Shown piece by piece: positions 35,820 through 44,863 of a stretch of DNA of 64,000 nt. The notes under the pieces were generated by a model that saw only the letters and a list, made by a program, of their open reading frames with translations, was not told the origin of the DNA and ran no database searches. The translations under genes and the position numbers were made by a program. Within the stretch, counting starts at the first letter, position 1. Each line of letters begins with the position of its first letter. The stretch lies in contig DATGXG010000031.1 in the NCBI GenBank assembly GCA_035299085.1, forward strand, positions 39,418-103,417. Reading direction: 5' to 3'. The stretch is from Bacteroidales bacterium (GTDB lineage Bacteria; Bacteroidota; Bacteroidia; Bacteroidales; UBA10428).

Positions 35820-37109
35820 ATGAAGACAATCACAATGCCTCCGGCCTTCTTCACCGTTAACCGGGAAAGACTTTCACATGCTCTGAAACCAAGGTCACTT
35901 GCGATTTTTCATGCCAACGATGAAATGAACCGGACCGCCGACCAGGATTTCCCATATCGCCAGGACTCCGATCTCTTCTACCTGACGGGGATTAACCAGG
36001 AAAAGACGGCATTGCTGATTGCACCCGACTATCCTGATGAATCGATGCGTGAGATTCTGATTATCCGCAGAGCCAATCCTAAACTTGAAACCTGGGAAGG
36101 TCATAAATACACTGTTGAAGAGGCCAGGGCGATTTCAGGTATAAAAACCGTTTACTATGCCGATGAATATGACTCAGTGCTGGCACCCATGATGATGTTC
36201 AATTACAACATTTACCTTAACCTGCCTGAATTACACAAGATCATTCCGGAATTGCCCAACAGGAACCTCAGGTTTTCATACGACATACAACGCCGGTTTC
36301 CCGCCCACCATTATGAAAGACTTGCTCCGATCATGCGCGATCTGAGAACCATGAAATCGGAAGCTGAGATAACCATGATTAAGGAGGCCTGTGCCATCAC
36401 ACGCGATGCGTTTCAAAGAGTGCTTAAAACCGTGAAACCCGGCATGACGGAATATGAAGTGGAGGCCGAGATTACTTATGAATTTGTCAGGAAAGGCGGA
36501 CGACATGCTTACCAGCCTATCATTGGTTCGGGTATCAACGGCTGTTCACTTCATTACCTATACAACAACAGCACCTGCAACGACGGTGATTTGCTGCTGA
36601 TGGATTTCGGTGCCGAATATGCGAACTATGCCGCAGATTGCACAAGGACAATACCCGTAAACGGAAAATTCACAGCCCGGCAGAAGGATCTCTATAAATC
36701 GGTTCTTGATGTATTCCGGTATGCCTGTTCCCTGATGAGGCCGGGAAATACAATAAACAATATGCATGCTGATGTATGCCGAAGGTTCAGTCTTGAACAT
36801 GTGAGAGTTGGCCTTTATACAGCCGAAGAATTAAAAAATGAACCCCGGGAAAAACCCTTGTACCAGAAATATTACATGCACGGAACTTCCCATTTTCTTG
36901 GATTGGATGTCCATGATGTAGGAGGTAAAGATGCAGAATTCCGACCCGGCATGATTCTGACCTGTGAACCCGGCATTTATCTTCCTGAAGAAAAGACGGG
37001 TATCCGGATTGAAAGCAACATCCTGATTACACGCGACGGTAATCTCGACCTGATGAAGGATATCCCGGTTGAACCTGATGAAATAGAAAAACTGATGGCC
37101 TCCAGGTGA
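35820..37109 (+). CDS. pepP: Aminopeptidase P family protein (M24B), copy 1
   Basis: 429 residues. An N-terminal aminopeptidase-P domain (about 8-140, QDFPYRQDSDLFYLTGI) is followed by the pita-bread domain. The metal ligands are Asp in LMDFGAEYANYAADCTRT (both Asp), His in HGTSHFLGLDVHDVG, Glu in LTCEPGIYLPEE and Glu in GIRIESNILIT, so it is complete. It removes N-terminal residues before proline. It ends at 37109, and the paralogue on the other strand ends at 37110, tail to tail. A TACTTTAG (35795-35802) close to the -7 consensus precedes the gene. Confidence 0.92.
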   Translation: MKTITMPPAFFTVNRERLSHALKPRSLAIFHANDEMNRTADQDFPYRQDSDLFYLTGINQEKTALLIAPDYPDESMREILIIRRANPKLETWEGHKYTVEEARAISGIKTVYYADEYDSVLAPMMMFNYNIYLNLPELHKIIPELPNRNLRFSYDIQRRFPAHHYERLAPIMRDLRTMKSEAEITMIKEACAITRDAFQRVLKTVKPGMTEYEVEAEITYEFVRKGGRHAYQPIIGSGINGCSLHYLYNNSTCNDGDLLLMDFGAEYANYAADCTRTIPVNGKFTARQKDLYKSVLDVFRYACSLMRPGNTINNMHADVCRRFSLEHVRVGLYTAEELKNEPREKPLYQKYYMHGTSHFLGLDVHDVGGKDAEFRPGMILTCEPGIYLPEEKTGIRIESNILITRDGNLDLMKDIPVEPDEIEKLMASR

Positions 37110-38486
37110 TCAGCCTATATCTTCAATATTTTTTGCTATCGGCGTTCCAATCACTTTATTGCCCTGGCTGGTGACCACTACATTATCTTCGATGCGGACA
37201 GCGCTGAAACCAATGTATTTTGAAACCTCCCTGTAGTCGATGAAATCACGGTAACGCCCTTCGCTGTGCCATTTTTCAATGAGGGGTTCTATAAAATAAA
37301 TGCCCGGCTCAACTGTAATCACATTCCCTTCAACAAGCCGTTTGGCCATCCTGAGGTATGCTGTACCAAATTGTTCCGACCGTTTGAACTCCTCATCATA
37401 ACCGACAAAATTTTCACCGATATCTTCCATGTCATGCACATCAAGGCCGATCATATGCCCGAGCCCGTGGGGGAAAAACAAGGCATGAGCCCCGTGTTGC
37501 ACGGAATCCTCAATACTTCCTTTCATCAATCCGAGTTCTTTCAGTCCCTTTGCAATTACAAGAGCGGCCGAACGATGAACTTCTGAATAGGGTACTCCGG
37601 GCTTGATTGCTTCAATGGCAGCCAGCTGCGCATCCAGCACAATTTTATATATTTCTTTTTGCTGGTTGGTGAATTTTCCATTAACCGGGTAAGTTCTTGT
37701 AATGTCCGTTGCATACCTCATCGGTGATTCGACGCCGGCATCCATTAAAAGCAGCTGGCCTTTTTTAAGTTCATTGTGGTATGAGTGATTATGCAACGTC
37801 TGGCCGTTAACCGTGCAAATAACGGGATAGGCCATCCGGCAATGATGCTTAAGGGCAAAACCTTCAAAGGTCCCCTGGATCTGGTATTCATAAGTTCCCG
37901 GCTTAATCAGTCCCCTGATTTCATCATAACCGGGAGCAGTAACCTCACTCATTGTCTTTTCCATATCCTCAAGTTCCCAGGAATCTTTAACTGACCGCTG
38001 AGAAACAACAGCCTTTATCAGAGCCTGTGATGCATTCCTGTCGACCTCTTCGTATTTGAGATTATCATAATAGGCGAGCTGTAGCCTTCTTTGTTCGCGG
38101 TAGGGAGGAAGATAATGTACCTCTCTTGAATGGGCTATTACCCTGAAAACATCCCCATCAAGCCTTTCAAGCGGTTTCACTTTGGTAACCCCGGCTTTCA
38201 GGGCTTTATCCTGCAATGGCTCAAGGCGGCCCACCCAAATGATATCTTCAAGAGTGGGGTCACTTCCGTAAAGCATTTCAATCCCGGTTTCACAGTCGAT
38301 CATACCCGCAACACCCGGCTGATCGATTCCGAAATAATACAGGAATGAACTGTCCTGCCTGAACGGGTAATTATTGTCTGCATAATTCATGGCAACTTCT
38401 TTATTGCCAAGAAATAAAATAACTCCTTTACCGACAAGTTCTCTTAATCGCTTTCTACGTTGGATATATACTTCAGCAGGAAACAT
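37110..38486 (-). CDS. Aminopeptidase P family protein (M24B), copy 2
   Basis: 458 residues. The same two-domain layout as its neighbour: N-domain with NYPFRQDSSFLYYFGI, then the metal site with MDAGVESPMRYATDITRT, FPHGLGHMIGLDVHDM, ITVEPGIYFIEPL and AVRIEDNVVVT. All ligands are present. It is about 30 residues longer, with an extra acidic segment before the second metal Glu (EDIGENFVGYDEEF). Sequence divergence between the copies is large, so it is an old duplication or two lineages rather than a recent copy. Upstream on its strand is TAATTTTA, a near -7 box. Confidence 0.92.
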   Translation of the reverse strand: MFPAEVYIQRRKRLRELVGKGVILFLGNKEVAMNYADNNYPFRQDSSFLYYFGIDQPGVAGMIDCETGIEMLYGSDPTLEDIIWVGRLEPLQDKALKAGVTKVKPLERLDGDVFRVIAHSREVHYLPPYREQRRLQLAYYDNLKYEEVDRNASQALIKAVVSQRSVKDSWELEDMEKTMSEVTAPGYDEIRGLIKPGTYEYQIQGTFEGFALKHHCRMAYPVICTVNGQTLHNHSYHNELKKGQLLLMDAGVESPMRYATDITRTYPVNGKFTNQQKEIYKIVLDAQLAAIEAIKPGVPYSEVHRSAALVIAKGLKELGLMKGSIEDSVQHGAHALFFPHGLGHMIGLDVHDMEDIGENFVGYDEEFKRSEQFGTAYLRMAKRLVEGNVITVEPGIYFIEPLIEKWHSEGRYRDFIDYREVSKYIGFSAVRIEDNVVVTSQGNKVIGTPIAKNIEDIG

Positions 38487-38626
38487 GGTTTTTATATATT
38501 GGTCTGCTTATAAAATTATAACCTATTTTCTTCTAAAACCAATAAAAACGTCATAAAAAACATTCTCATCACAACCGGGAATGTTAAATTTCGTATACAA
38601 TTCTGACCCTAATTTTAATTTTTTCT

Positions 38627-39340
38627 ATGCCGTACCGCCGCCTTCCCAATACCGATCTGGCCAGACTGAGAGCACTGAGGATTGCCTATGAAAAGGGAAA
38701 GGAATTGCCTCCTTTTAAACTGGCGTTTACACAGGCGAGTTATCAACGGGTAATTTCGGTGCTGCATTCATTTGAGAAAACTGTACAGGAAAGCCGCCAG
38801 GCATTCAACATACAGGTTCAGAAAAGCAAGGATTATGCACGCCTTCTGAAAAAAACAAAACTATACCTTTCCCATTTCATACAGGTTGTCAATATGGCCA
38901 TAGCACGTGGCGATCTTTCGGCGTCGGACAGGGATTATTTTGGATTCGGCCGCGATCAGAGCAGGGTGCCATCTTTCGGCAGCGAAGGTGAAGTGATAAA
39001 ATGGGGACAAAAGATAATTGAAGGGGAAACCCAACGGATCTCGAAAGGTCTGACTCAGGTAACCAACCCGACAATGGCGGTTGTAAAAGTTCGCTACGAA
39101 GATTTTCTTGAAGCTCACCGACACCAGAAGATCCTTCAGAAAAATCTGCAGCGCAGCCAGGAAAAACTTGTCGAACAGCGTAAAATGATCGATTCAATTA
39201 TTGCAGCTGTCTGGAACGAAGTAGAGGAACATTATAAAGATCTGCCGGATGACGCCAAAAGAAACAGTGCTAAAATCTATGGTGTGGTCTATTTCTTCAG
39301 GAAAAGTGAACAGGCAGAAAAGCAGGGATCAGCTGTCTGA
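38627..39340 (+). CDS. Conserved hypothetical coiled-coil protein
   Basis: 237 residues, no signal peptide or TM. It begins MPYRRLPNTDLARLRALR and has long amphipathic helices (about 40-90, 145-200). A central loop with DRDYFGFGRDQSRVPSFGS follows. The end has GVVYFFRKSEQAEKQ. I associate this start and the YxRLPNTDxAR pattern with a conserved Bacteroidota protein of unknown function, but cannot name it. It is cytoplasmic and possibly structural. The 3' end overlaps the convergent CPBP protease gene by 12 bp. Confidence 0.7.
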   Translation: MPYRRLPNTDLARLRALRIAYEKGKELPPFKLAFTQASYQRVISVLHSFEKTVQESRQAFNIQVQKSKDYARLLKKTKLYLSHFIQVVNMAIARGDLSASDRDYFGFGRDQSRVPSFGSEGEVIKWGQKIIEGETQRISKGLTQVTNPTMAVVKVRYEDFLEAHRHQKILQKNLQRSQEKLVEQRKMIDSIIAAVWNEVEEHYKDLPDDAKRNSAKIYGVVYFFRKSEQAEKQGSAV

Positions 39341-40273
39341 TGGCGACTGCCCTTTCTCACGAAGGTAAATCATACCGATACAGGCAAACGTAATTAAAGC
39401 ACTCAGGTAGAATAAGAGGTTGTTGTCCGTTCCTGCTTTATCCATCATGGTTTCTCCCATGGGTTCAGTTGAAAAGTGATAGTACAACACGGCCAGCCCG
39501 TTATTTACAAGATGTCCCATTACAGGCACCCATATAGAACCGCTCCATACAAGAAGGTATCCGAAAAACATCCCAAGTAAAAAACGCGGTACAAAACCGT
39601 AAAACTGGAAATGAATAAAGCTGAACAGGAAAGCAGTGAGAAATACACCCCAGTGTGCATTGCGTGTCCATTCACTCAATAGCCGCTGAATTACCCCCCT
39701 GAAAAGAAATTCCTCTCCGATTGCCGGAATAATGGCAATCATAAGAAAATTCACGGCCAGCACCATAGTACTGTTGCTTATAAGAAAAAGTTCAGTCAGT
39801 TCGGATGCCTTCTCTTCCATCGATTTCATAAACTTTTCTGCCCAATCCATGCTCTCCGGCAGATCCATCTGCATATTCAACGCGGCGATCCTGTTCAGAA
39901 AAGGAATGGCGACGGAAACCGTTACGAACACAAGGAGTAACGTGACAACTGAAGCTTTCCGGTTTGCCCTAATATAATTGAAGGCACGGATATCAAAAAG
40001 CCAGCCTGCAATGATAGCGGGAACTACAAACAGGAAAACTGACTGGAAAATCTGGAAGTATTTCATTACTCCTATTGTGCTTTGCTGAGGATTACTGATT
40101 ATTCCCGCCAGGTTCATGAAACTGGTGTGGAATAACGGCACGGCAATAACCAGGGCAAGCAGAGAGCCAAAAAGGGCACAAACCAACACAAGGAACACCA
40201 GCAATATGATCTTTGCCGGTGGCGACATGTTAATGAAATTGATTTTAAACTGCTGTACAGATGAATTCATCAT
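39329..40273 (-). CDS. CPBP family intramembrane metalloprotease (Abi/CAAX)
   Basis: 314 residues with about eight TM helices. The three family motifs are present: GEEFLFRGVIQRL (about 195-207, Glu-Glu and Arg), FSFIHFQFYG (about 230, His) and VMGHLVNNGLAV (about 260, His and Asn). It is a membrane glutamic/metallo-type protease of the Rce1 family. Bacterial members have varied or unknown substrates. The start ATG (40271-40273) abuts the promoter region of the divergent dusB gene. The 3' end overlaps the hypothetical gene at 38627. Confidence 0.88.
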   Translation of the reverse strand: MMNSSVQQFKINFINMSPPAKIILLVFLVLVCALFGSLLALVIAVPLFHTSFMNLAGIISNPQQSTIGVMKYFQIFQSVFLFVVPAIIAGWLFDIRAFNYIRANRKASVVTLLLVFVTVSVAIPFLNRIAALNMQMDLPESMDWAEKFMKSMEEKASELTELFLISNSTMVLAVNFLMIAIIPAIGEEFLFRGVIQRLLSEWTRNAHWGVFLTAFLFSFIHFQFYGFVPRFLLGMFFGYLLVWSGSIWVPVMGHLVNNGLAVLYYHFSTEPMGETMMDKAGTDNNLLFYLSALITFACIGMIYLREKGQSPSDS

Positions 40274-40310
40274 TTGAACTTTGCCTGTAAAAGTACTAAA
40301 AAGTTCTTGG

Positions 40311-40318
40311 TATCTTTG
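40311..40318 (+). promoter_or_regulatory. -7 box for dusB
   Basis: TATCTTTG is a perfect TAnnTTTG box, 15 bp before the TTG at 40334. Transcription would start around 40325, leaving a leader of only about 9 bases. This argues against any start codon upstream of the box. A -33 TTTG at proper spacing is not seen. Confidence 0.55.
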
Positions 40319-40333
40319 CCGTTTTCAGAAGCC

Positions 40334-41317
40334 TTGATAACAATAGGAAATACAACACTGCCCGATAAGGCCTTACTGCTGGCGCCCATGGAAGATGTGA
40401 CTGATCCCTCCTTCAGGTTCATATGCAAACACTTTGGTGCCGACATGGTATATACCGAATTCATTGCTTCAGACGGGCTGATAAGGGACGCGCAGAAAAG
40501 CGTAAAGAAGCTTGAAATAACCGATGACGAGAGACCTGTTGGTATACAGTTGTACGGCCACATCATTGAAAGTATGGTGGAAGCGGCCCGGATTGCGGAA
40601 GAAGCCAAACCTGATTTGATTGATATCAATTATGGCTGCCCCGTCCGGAAGATTGCCAATCGCGGAGCAGGTGCCGGTATGTTGTGCAATATTCCGCTTA
40701 TGGTTGAAATGACAAAAGCCATTGTGGACGCCGTTAAGCTGCCGGTTACGGTTAAAACGCGTTTAGGCTGGGATGAAAACAGCAAAACAATTGTGGATAT
40801 TGCCGAACGATTGCAGGATGTTGGAATAAAGGCTCTTACTATACACGGCAGAACAAGGGCACAATTGTATAAAGGCAGTGCTGACTGGACCCTTATTGGT
40901 GACGTAAAAAAAAATCCCCGTATGAAAATCCCGATTATTGGCAATGGCGATATCACCAGTGCCGAAGCTGCTGAGCAAGCTTTTAATACATACGGCGTGG
41001 ACGGGATTATGATTGGGCGTGCAACAGTTGGCCGGCCCTGGATATTCAAAGAAATTAAAGACTTCATTACAAGGGGAGAAATCATGCCTCCGCTTACATT
41101 AAGGGAAAAAGTTGACCTGGCACGTTTACAGTTTCACAAATCGCTTGAGGTGAAAGGCATTCCAAGAGGCATTTTTGAGATGAGAAGACATTTTACCAAC
41201 TATTTCAAAGGTCTTCCTGATTTTAAGGAAATTCGTATGAAGCTGGTAACCACACTGGATACGGATGAAATCGAAAGGCTTCTCTACCTGATTGTGGCTA
41301 CTTATCCGCAGTATTAG
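40334..41317 (+). CDS. dusB: tRNA-dihydrouridine synthase, DusB type
   Basis: 327 residues from TTG at 40334, whose product starts ITIGNTTLPDKALLLAPMED, matching the normal family start. The frame is open further upstream to a TTG at 40274, but the -7 box lies in between. FMN-site LAPMEDVTDPSFR, the catalytic Cys in NYGCPVRKIANRGAGAG, then TVKTRLGW, IHGRTRAQ, GNGDITSAE and GRATVGRPWIF are present. It reduces uridines in tRNA D-loops. The 3' end overlaps nadB by 20 bp on the opposite strand. Confidence 0.92.
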   Translation: MITIGNTTLPDKALLLAPMEDVTDPSFRFICKHFGADMVYTEFIASDGLIRDAQKSVKKLEITDDERPVGIQLYGHIIESMVEAARIAEEAKPDLIDINYGCPVRKIANRGAGAGMLCNIPLMVEMTKAIVDAVKLPVTVKTRLGWDENSKTIVDIAERLQDVGIKALTIHGRTRAQLYKGSADWTLIGDVKKNPRMKIPIIGNGDITSAEAAEQAFNTYGVDGIMIGRATVGRPWIFKEIKDFITRGEIMPPLTLREKVDLARLQFHKSLEVKGIPRGIFEMRRHFTNYFKGLPDFKEIRMKLVTTLDTDEIERLLYLIVATYPQY

Positions 41318-42884
41318 CCGGATTTTTCAGAGGATAATCAATCGTATAATGCAAGCCGCGGCTTTCTTTCCGTTGCTGTGCCGCTTTGATGATAAGGTAG
41401 CCGGCATTGATCATATTCCTCAATTCACACAACTTTTGCGAAAGCTTTGATGTGGCAAATAATTCCTCTGTTTCATTGAAGATAATCCATAGCCTGTCCA
41501 TGGCACGTTTCAGCCTTATATTCGAGCGCACAATACCCACGTAATAGCTGAAGATCTGCTGAACTTCTTTAAAATTCTGGGTGATAAGAACCATTTCCTC
41601 GGTATGTGTGGTTCCTTCATCATTCCAGTCGGGTATATTTTCCTGAATACTGTACTGTTTAAAACTATTCAGGGCTTGACGGGCAGCCTTGTCAGCATAA
41701 ACCATGGCCTCGAGCAGGGAATTGCTTGCCAACCGGTTTGCGCCATGCAGGCCGGTCGACGAGCATTCACCAGCTGCATACAGCCGCTGAATGGAGCTGC
41801 AACCGTTCATATCCACCCTTATACCGCCACACAGGAAATGAGCGGCAGGAACAACAGGTATCATCTGGGTGCGGATATCGATGCCGAGCGACATGCACTT
41901 TTCAAATATATTCGGGAAGCTGTTTTTCACATCTTCACCGTCGAGGTGCGTGCAATCAAGGAATACATACTCATCCCCGCTTGTTTTCATTTCGTTGTCG
42001 ATTGCCCTTGATACGATGTCGCGTGGTGCAAGCGATCCTCTTATATCATATCGGGGCATGAAATCTTCACCTTTGTGATTACGGAGTATAGCCCCGTGAC
42101 CACGCAAAGCTTCAGTAATCAGAAAATTGGGCCGCTCACCCGGGTTATAAAGAGCAGTGGGATGAAGCTGCACAAATTCCATATTGTCAATAATGCCCTT
42201 GGCTCTGTAAACCATGGCAATGCCATCAGCTGTAGCAATCAGGGGGTTTGTTGTAATATGGTAAAGGTTACCGATTCCGCCGGTTGCCATAAGCGTAACC
42301 CTGGCCAGGAACTTATGGATTGTACCTTCATTCAGATCGAGTACATAGGCGCCATAGCATTCAATATCGGAGAAATAGCGCTTCACCAGCTTTCCCATAT
42401 GATGCTGGGTAATGATATCAATGGCAAAAAAGTGTTCAAAAACATCAATGTTGGGATGCTTTTTAACCTTGTCGCTTAAAGCGCTCTGTATTTCAAAACC
42501 CGTATTGTCCTTGTGATGGAAAATCCTGTATTCTGAGTGGCCTCCTTCCCTTGCCAGGTTATATTTCCCTGTATTCTCACGGTCAAATTCAGTACCCCAT
42601 TGTATCAGCTTCTTGATCTGCTCAGGTCCTTCCCTGACTACCATTTCAACCACTTTGCGGTTGCAAAGGCCGTCACCGGCAATCAGCGTATCATTGATGT
42701 GCTTGTCGAAATTGTCAATTTCACTTGTAACCGCTGCAATTCCGCCCTGGGCGTAACTTGTATTGGTATCTGAAAATGATGACTTTGTGACAACAGCCAC
42801 TTTCCCGTGTTCTGCCACCTGCAATGCATAGGCCAACCCCGCGAGTCCCGAGCCAATTACAAGAAAATCATATTGATGTTCCAT
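41298..42884 (-). CDS. nadB: L-aspartate oxidase
   Basis: 528 residues, full length. The FAD motif is VIGSGLAGLAYALQVAEHG, followed by TNTSYAQGGIAAV, the substrate region LAREGGHSEYRIFHHKD, HPTAL and SSTGLHGANRLASNSLLEA, and a C-terminal helical domain. The LAREGGHS segment and length separate it from SdhA. It oxidises aspartate to iminoaspartate, the first step of NAD synthesis. nadA and nadC are not in the window. It is divergent from glyS and convergent with dusB with a 20-bp overlap. Confidence 0.94.
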   Translation of the reverse strand: MEHQYDFLVIGSGLAGLAYALQVAEHGKVAVVTKSSFSDTNTSYAQGGIAAVTSEIDNFDKHINDTLIAGDGLCNRKVVEMVVREGPEQIKKLIQWGTEFDRENTGKYNLAREGGHSEYRIFHHKDNTGFEIQSALSDKVKKHPNIDVFEHFFAIDIITQHHMGKLVKRYFSDIECYGAYVLDLNEGTIHKFLARVTLMATGGIGNLYHITTNPLIATADGIAMVYRAKGIIDNMEFVQLHPTALYNPGERPNFLITEALRGHGAILRNHKGEDFMPRYDIRGSLAPRDIVSRAIDNEMKTSGDEYVFLDCTHLDGEDVKNSFPNIFEKCMSLGIDIRTQMIPVVPAAHFLCGGIRVDMNGCSSIQRLYAAGECSSTGLHGANRLASNSLLEAMVYADKAARQALNSFKQYSIQENIPDWNDEGTTHTEEMVLITQNFKEVQQIFSYYVGIVRSNIRLKRAMDRLWIIFNETEELFATSKLSQKLCELRNMINAGYLIIKAAQQRKESRGLHYTIDYPLKNPANTADK

Positions 42885-42907
42885 CTTATGAAATTTTCAA
42901 CGTGGTA

Positions 42908-42915
42908 CAAAATTA
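42908..42915 (-). promoter_or_regulatory. Candidate -7 box for nadB
   Basis: The minus strand reads TAATTTTG, a TAnnTTTG match 24 bp before the nadB start. The -33 region has no clear TTTG. Confidence 0.4.
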
Positions 42916-42993
42916 GCAGAATTTACTATAACTGACCATTCATTGTTTCGCTATGTGTTATAGGCTGAACCGGTTTAATTTGAAATTTTCAAT

Positions 42994-43001
42994 TACATTT
43001 G
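42994..43001 (+). promoter_or_regulatory. Candidate -7 box for glyS
   Basis: TACATTTG, a perfect TAnnTTTG match 26 bp before the glyS start. The -33 TTTG is not at the normal distance; the nearest one is 11 bp upstream. Confidence 0.45.
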
Positions 43002-43026
43002 CCGCTATAATATTAAATATACCACA

Positions 43027-44577
43027 ATGATTCAGGAAGATCTCTTCAGGAAAATTATTGCCCACAGTAAGGAATACGGTTTCATCTTTCCATCGAGCGA
43101 AATTTATGACGGACTTGGTGCCGTATATGATTACGGTCAGAACGGAGTGGAACTGAAGAATAATATCCGAAGGTACTGGTGGGAAGCCATGGTCAAGCTG
43201 AATGAAAACATTGTGGGTATAGACTCGGCAATCTTCATGCATCCCAAGATCTGGGAAGCCTCCGGACATGTGGCTGCATTTAATGATCCTCTTATTGATA
43301 ACAAGGATTCAAAGAAGAGATACCGTGCTGATCAGCTCATTGAGGAACATCTGCAGAAGATCGAAGATAAAATTCAGAAAGAGGTTGAAAAAGCTGCCCA
43401 GAAATTCGGGGCTTCATTTGATGAAGGAAAATTCAGAACTACGAATCCCAGGGTTCTTGAAAACCAGGAAAAATATGATGCCGTCCGTTCAAGGTATATT
43501 AAAGCCCTTGAAACAGACGATCTGAAAGAGATTTACCAGATCATCCTTGATGCGGAAATTGTTTGCCCTGTTTCGGGCACAAAAAACTGGACTGAGGTAA
43601 GGAAGTTCAACCTGATGTTCAGTACACAGGTGGGTTCTGTAAGTGAAGAAGCCAACACCATTTACCTGAGGCCTGAAACAGCCCAGGGTATATTTGTGAA
43701 TTTTCTGAACGTTCAGAAGACAGGACGTATGAAAATTCCGTTCGGTATTGCCCAAACCGGTAAGGCGTTCCGTAATGAGATCGTAGCCCGCCAGTTCATT
43801 TTGCGCATGCGCGAATTTGAACAAATGGAAATGCAGTTTTTCATCAAGCCGGGTACAGAAATGGAATGGTATGAATTCTGGAAACAAAAGAGAATGAATT
43901 GGCATAAAAACCTGGGCATGGGCGATCAAAAATACAGGTTCCACGATCATGATAAGCTGGCCCATTACGCCAATGCCGCATGCGATATCGAATTTGATTT
44001 CCCGATAGGATTTAAAGAAGTGGAGGGTATACATTCCCGTACCAATTTTGACCTGGGTAACCATGAAAAGTTTTCGGGCAAGAAAATTCAGTATTTCGAC
44101 GGCGAAGCCAACGAATCCTACACCCCGTACGTTATTGAAACTTCAATCGGCCTCGACAGGATGTTCTTTACTGTTCTTTCCAATGCCTATACCGAAGAAA
44201 AAGTGGAATGGGAAGGAAGTGCAAAAGAAGAACGCGTTGTGCTGAAACTGCCCCCTGCTCTTGCTCCTATACAGCTTGCCATTTTTCCTTTAACCAAAAA
44301 GGATGGACTTCCTGAAAAGGCAAGAGAAATCATGGATAAGATGAAATTCCAATTCAACTGCCAGTATGAGGAAAAAGACGCCATCGGCAAGCGCTACCGC
44401 AGACAGGATGCTATCGGAACTCCGTTCTGCATCACGGTTGACCACGACACACTGAAAGATAATACGGTTACAATCCGCCATCGCGATACATTGCAGCAGG
44501 AAAGAGTTGCAATTGACCGCCTGACCGATATCATGGGGGATAAGGTAAGCCTGACGGGACTTCTGAAACAGCTGTAG
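43027..44577 (+). CDS. glyS: Glycyl-tRNA synthetase (homodimeric alpha2 type)
   Basis: 516 residues. A class II synthetase of the single-chain type: N-terminal FIFPSSEIYDGLGAVYDYGQ (motif 1 side), EASGHVAAFNDPLID, RPETAQGIFVNFLN, IPFGIAQTGKAFRNEI (motif 2), then GLDRMFFTVL (motif 3) and an anticodon-binding domain (about 420-510, APIQLAIFPLTKK). It charges tRNA-Gly. It stands alone, with the divergent nadB upstream and about 286 bp without a gene downstream. Confidence 0.95.
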   Translation: MIQEDLFRKIIAHSKEYGFIFPSSEIYDGLGAVYDYGQNGVELKNNIRRYWWEAMVKLNENIVGIDSAIFMHPKIWEASGHVAAFNDPLIDNKDSKKRYRADQLIEEHLQKIEDKIQKEVEKAAQKFGASFDEGKFRTTNPRVLENQEKYDAVRSRYIKALETDDLKEIYQIILDAEIVCPVSGTKNWTEVRKFNLMFSTQVGSVSEEANTIYLRPETAQGIFVNFLNVQKTGRMKIPFGIAQTGKAFRNEIVARQFILRMREFEQMEMQFFIKPGTEMEWYEFWKQKRMNWHKNLGMGDQKYRFHDHDKLAHYANAACDIEFDFPIGFKEVEGIHSRTNFDLGNHEKFSGKKIQYFDGEANESYTPYVIETSIGLDRMFFTVLSNAYTEEKVEWEGSAKEERVVLKLPPALAPIQLAIFPLTKKDGLPEKAREIMDKMKFQFNCQYEEKDAIGKRYRRQDAIGTPFCITVDHDTLKDNTVTIRHRDTLQQERVAIDRLTDIMGDKVSLTGLLKQL

Positions 44578-44863
44578 GTTTTTTAACTTTCGCTATGCGA
44601 AGGGTATGTTACCAACGATCACTGCAGATCGTTCGTTATGGTATTGCCTGAATGTTTGTGGAAATTTTTCTTTCCTGCATCTTATTCAAGAATTCAAGCA
44701 TTAAAATGACATATTCATTTACTAAAAAGAACTGAAAGTCAATTTAAAGCTCCTATTCAGCTACTTTTTATTATATTGCAGTTGAAACCCGGACGATAAC
44801 CCCACTTAGTTATGGAAACTCTTCTGTTGAATATTTCATTCGTTTCAATTCTTTGATTCCGGA
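44578..44863. other. Intergenic region with two hairpins after glyS
   Basis: 286 bp. TTCGC-TAT-GCGAA (44589-44601) and AACGATC-ACTGCA-GATCGTT (44614-44633) are perfect small inverted repeats just after the glyS stop and could end or protect the transcript. Neither has a T-run behind it. The remainder is AT-rich and presumably holds the promoter of the OmpA-PorP operon, but I find no clean -33/-7 pair. No ORF or RNA gene is evident. Confidence 0.5.

Noticed and set aside
40274..40333. Longer DusB form from TTG at 40274
   Set aside because: A perfect -7 promoter box lies within it, and the extra 20 residues do not match the family.
41298..42884. Second succinate dehydrogenase flavoprotein
   Set aside because: The length, the LAREGGHSEYRI segment and the absence of SdhB/C neighbours identify it as L-aspartate oxidase.
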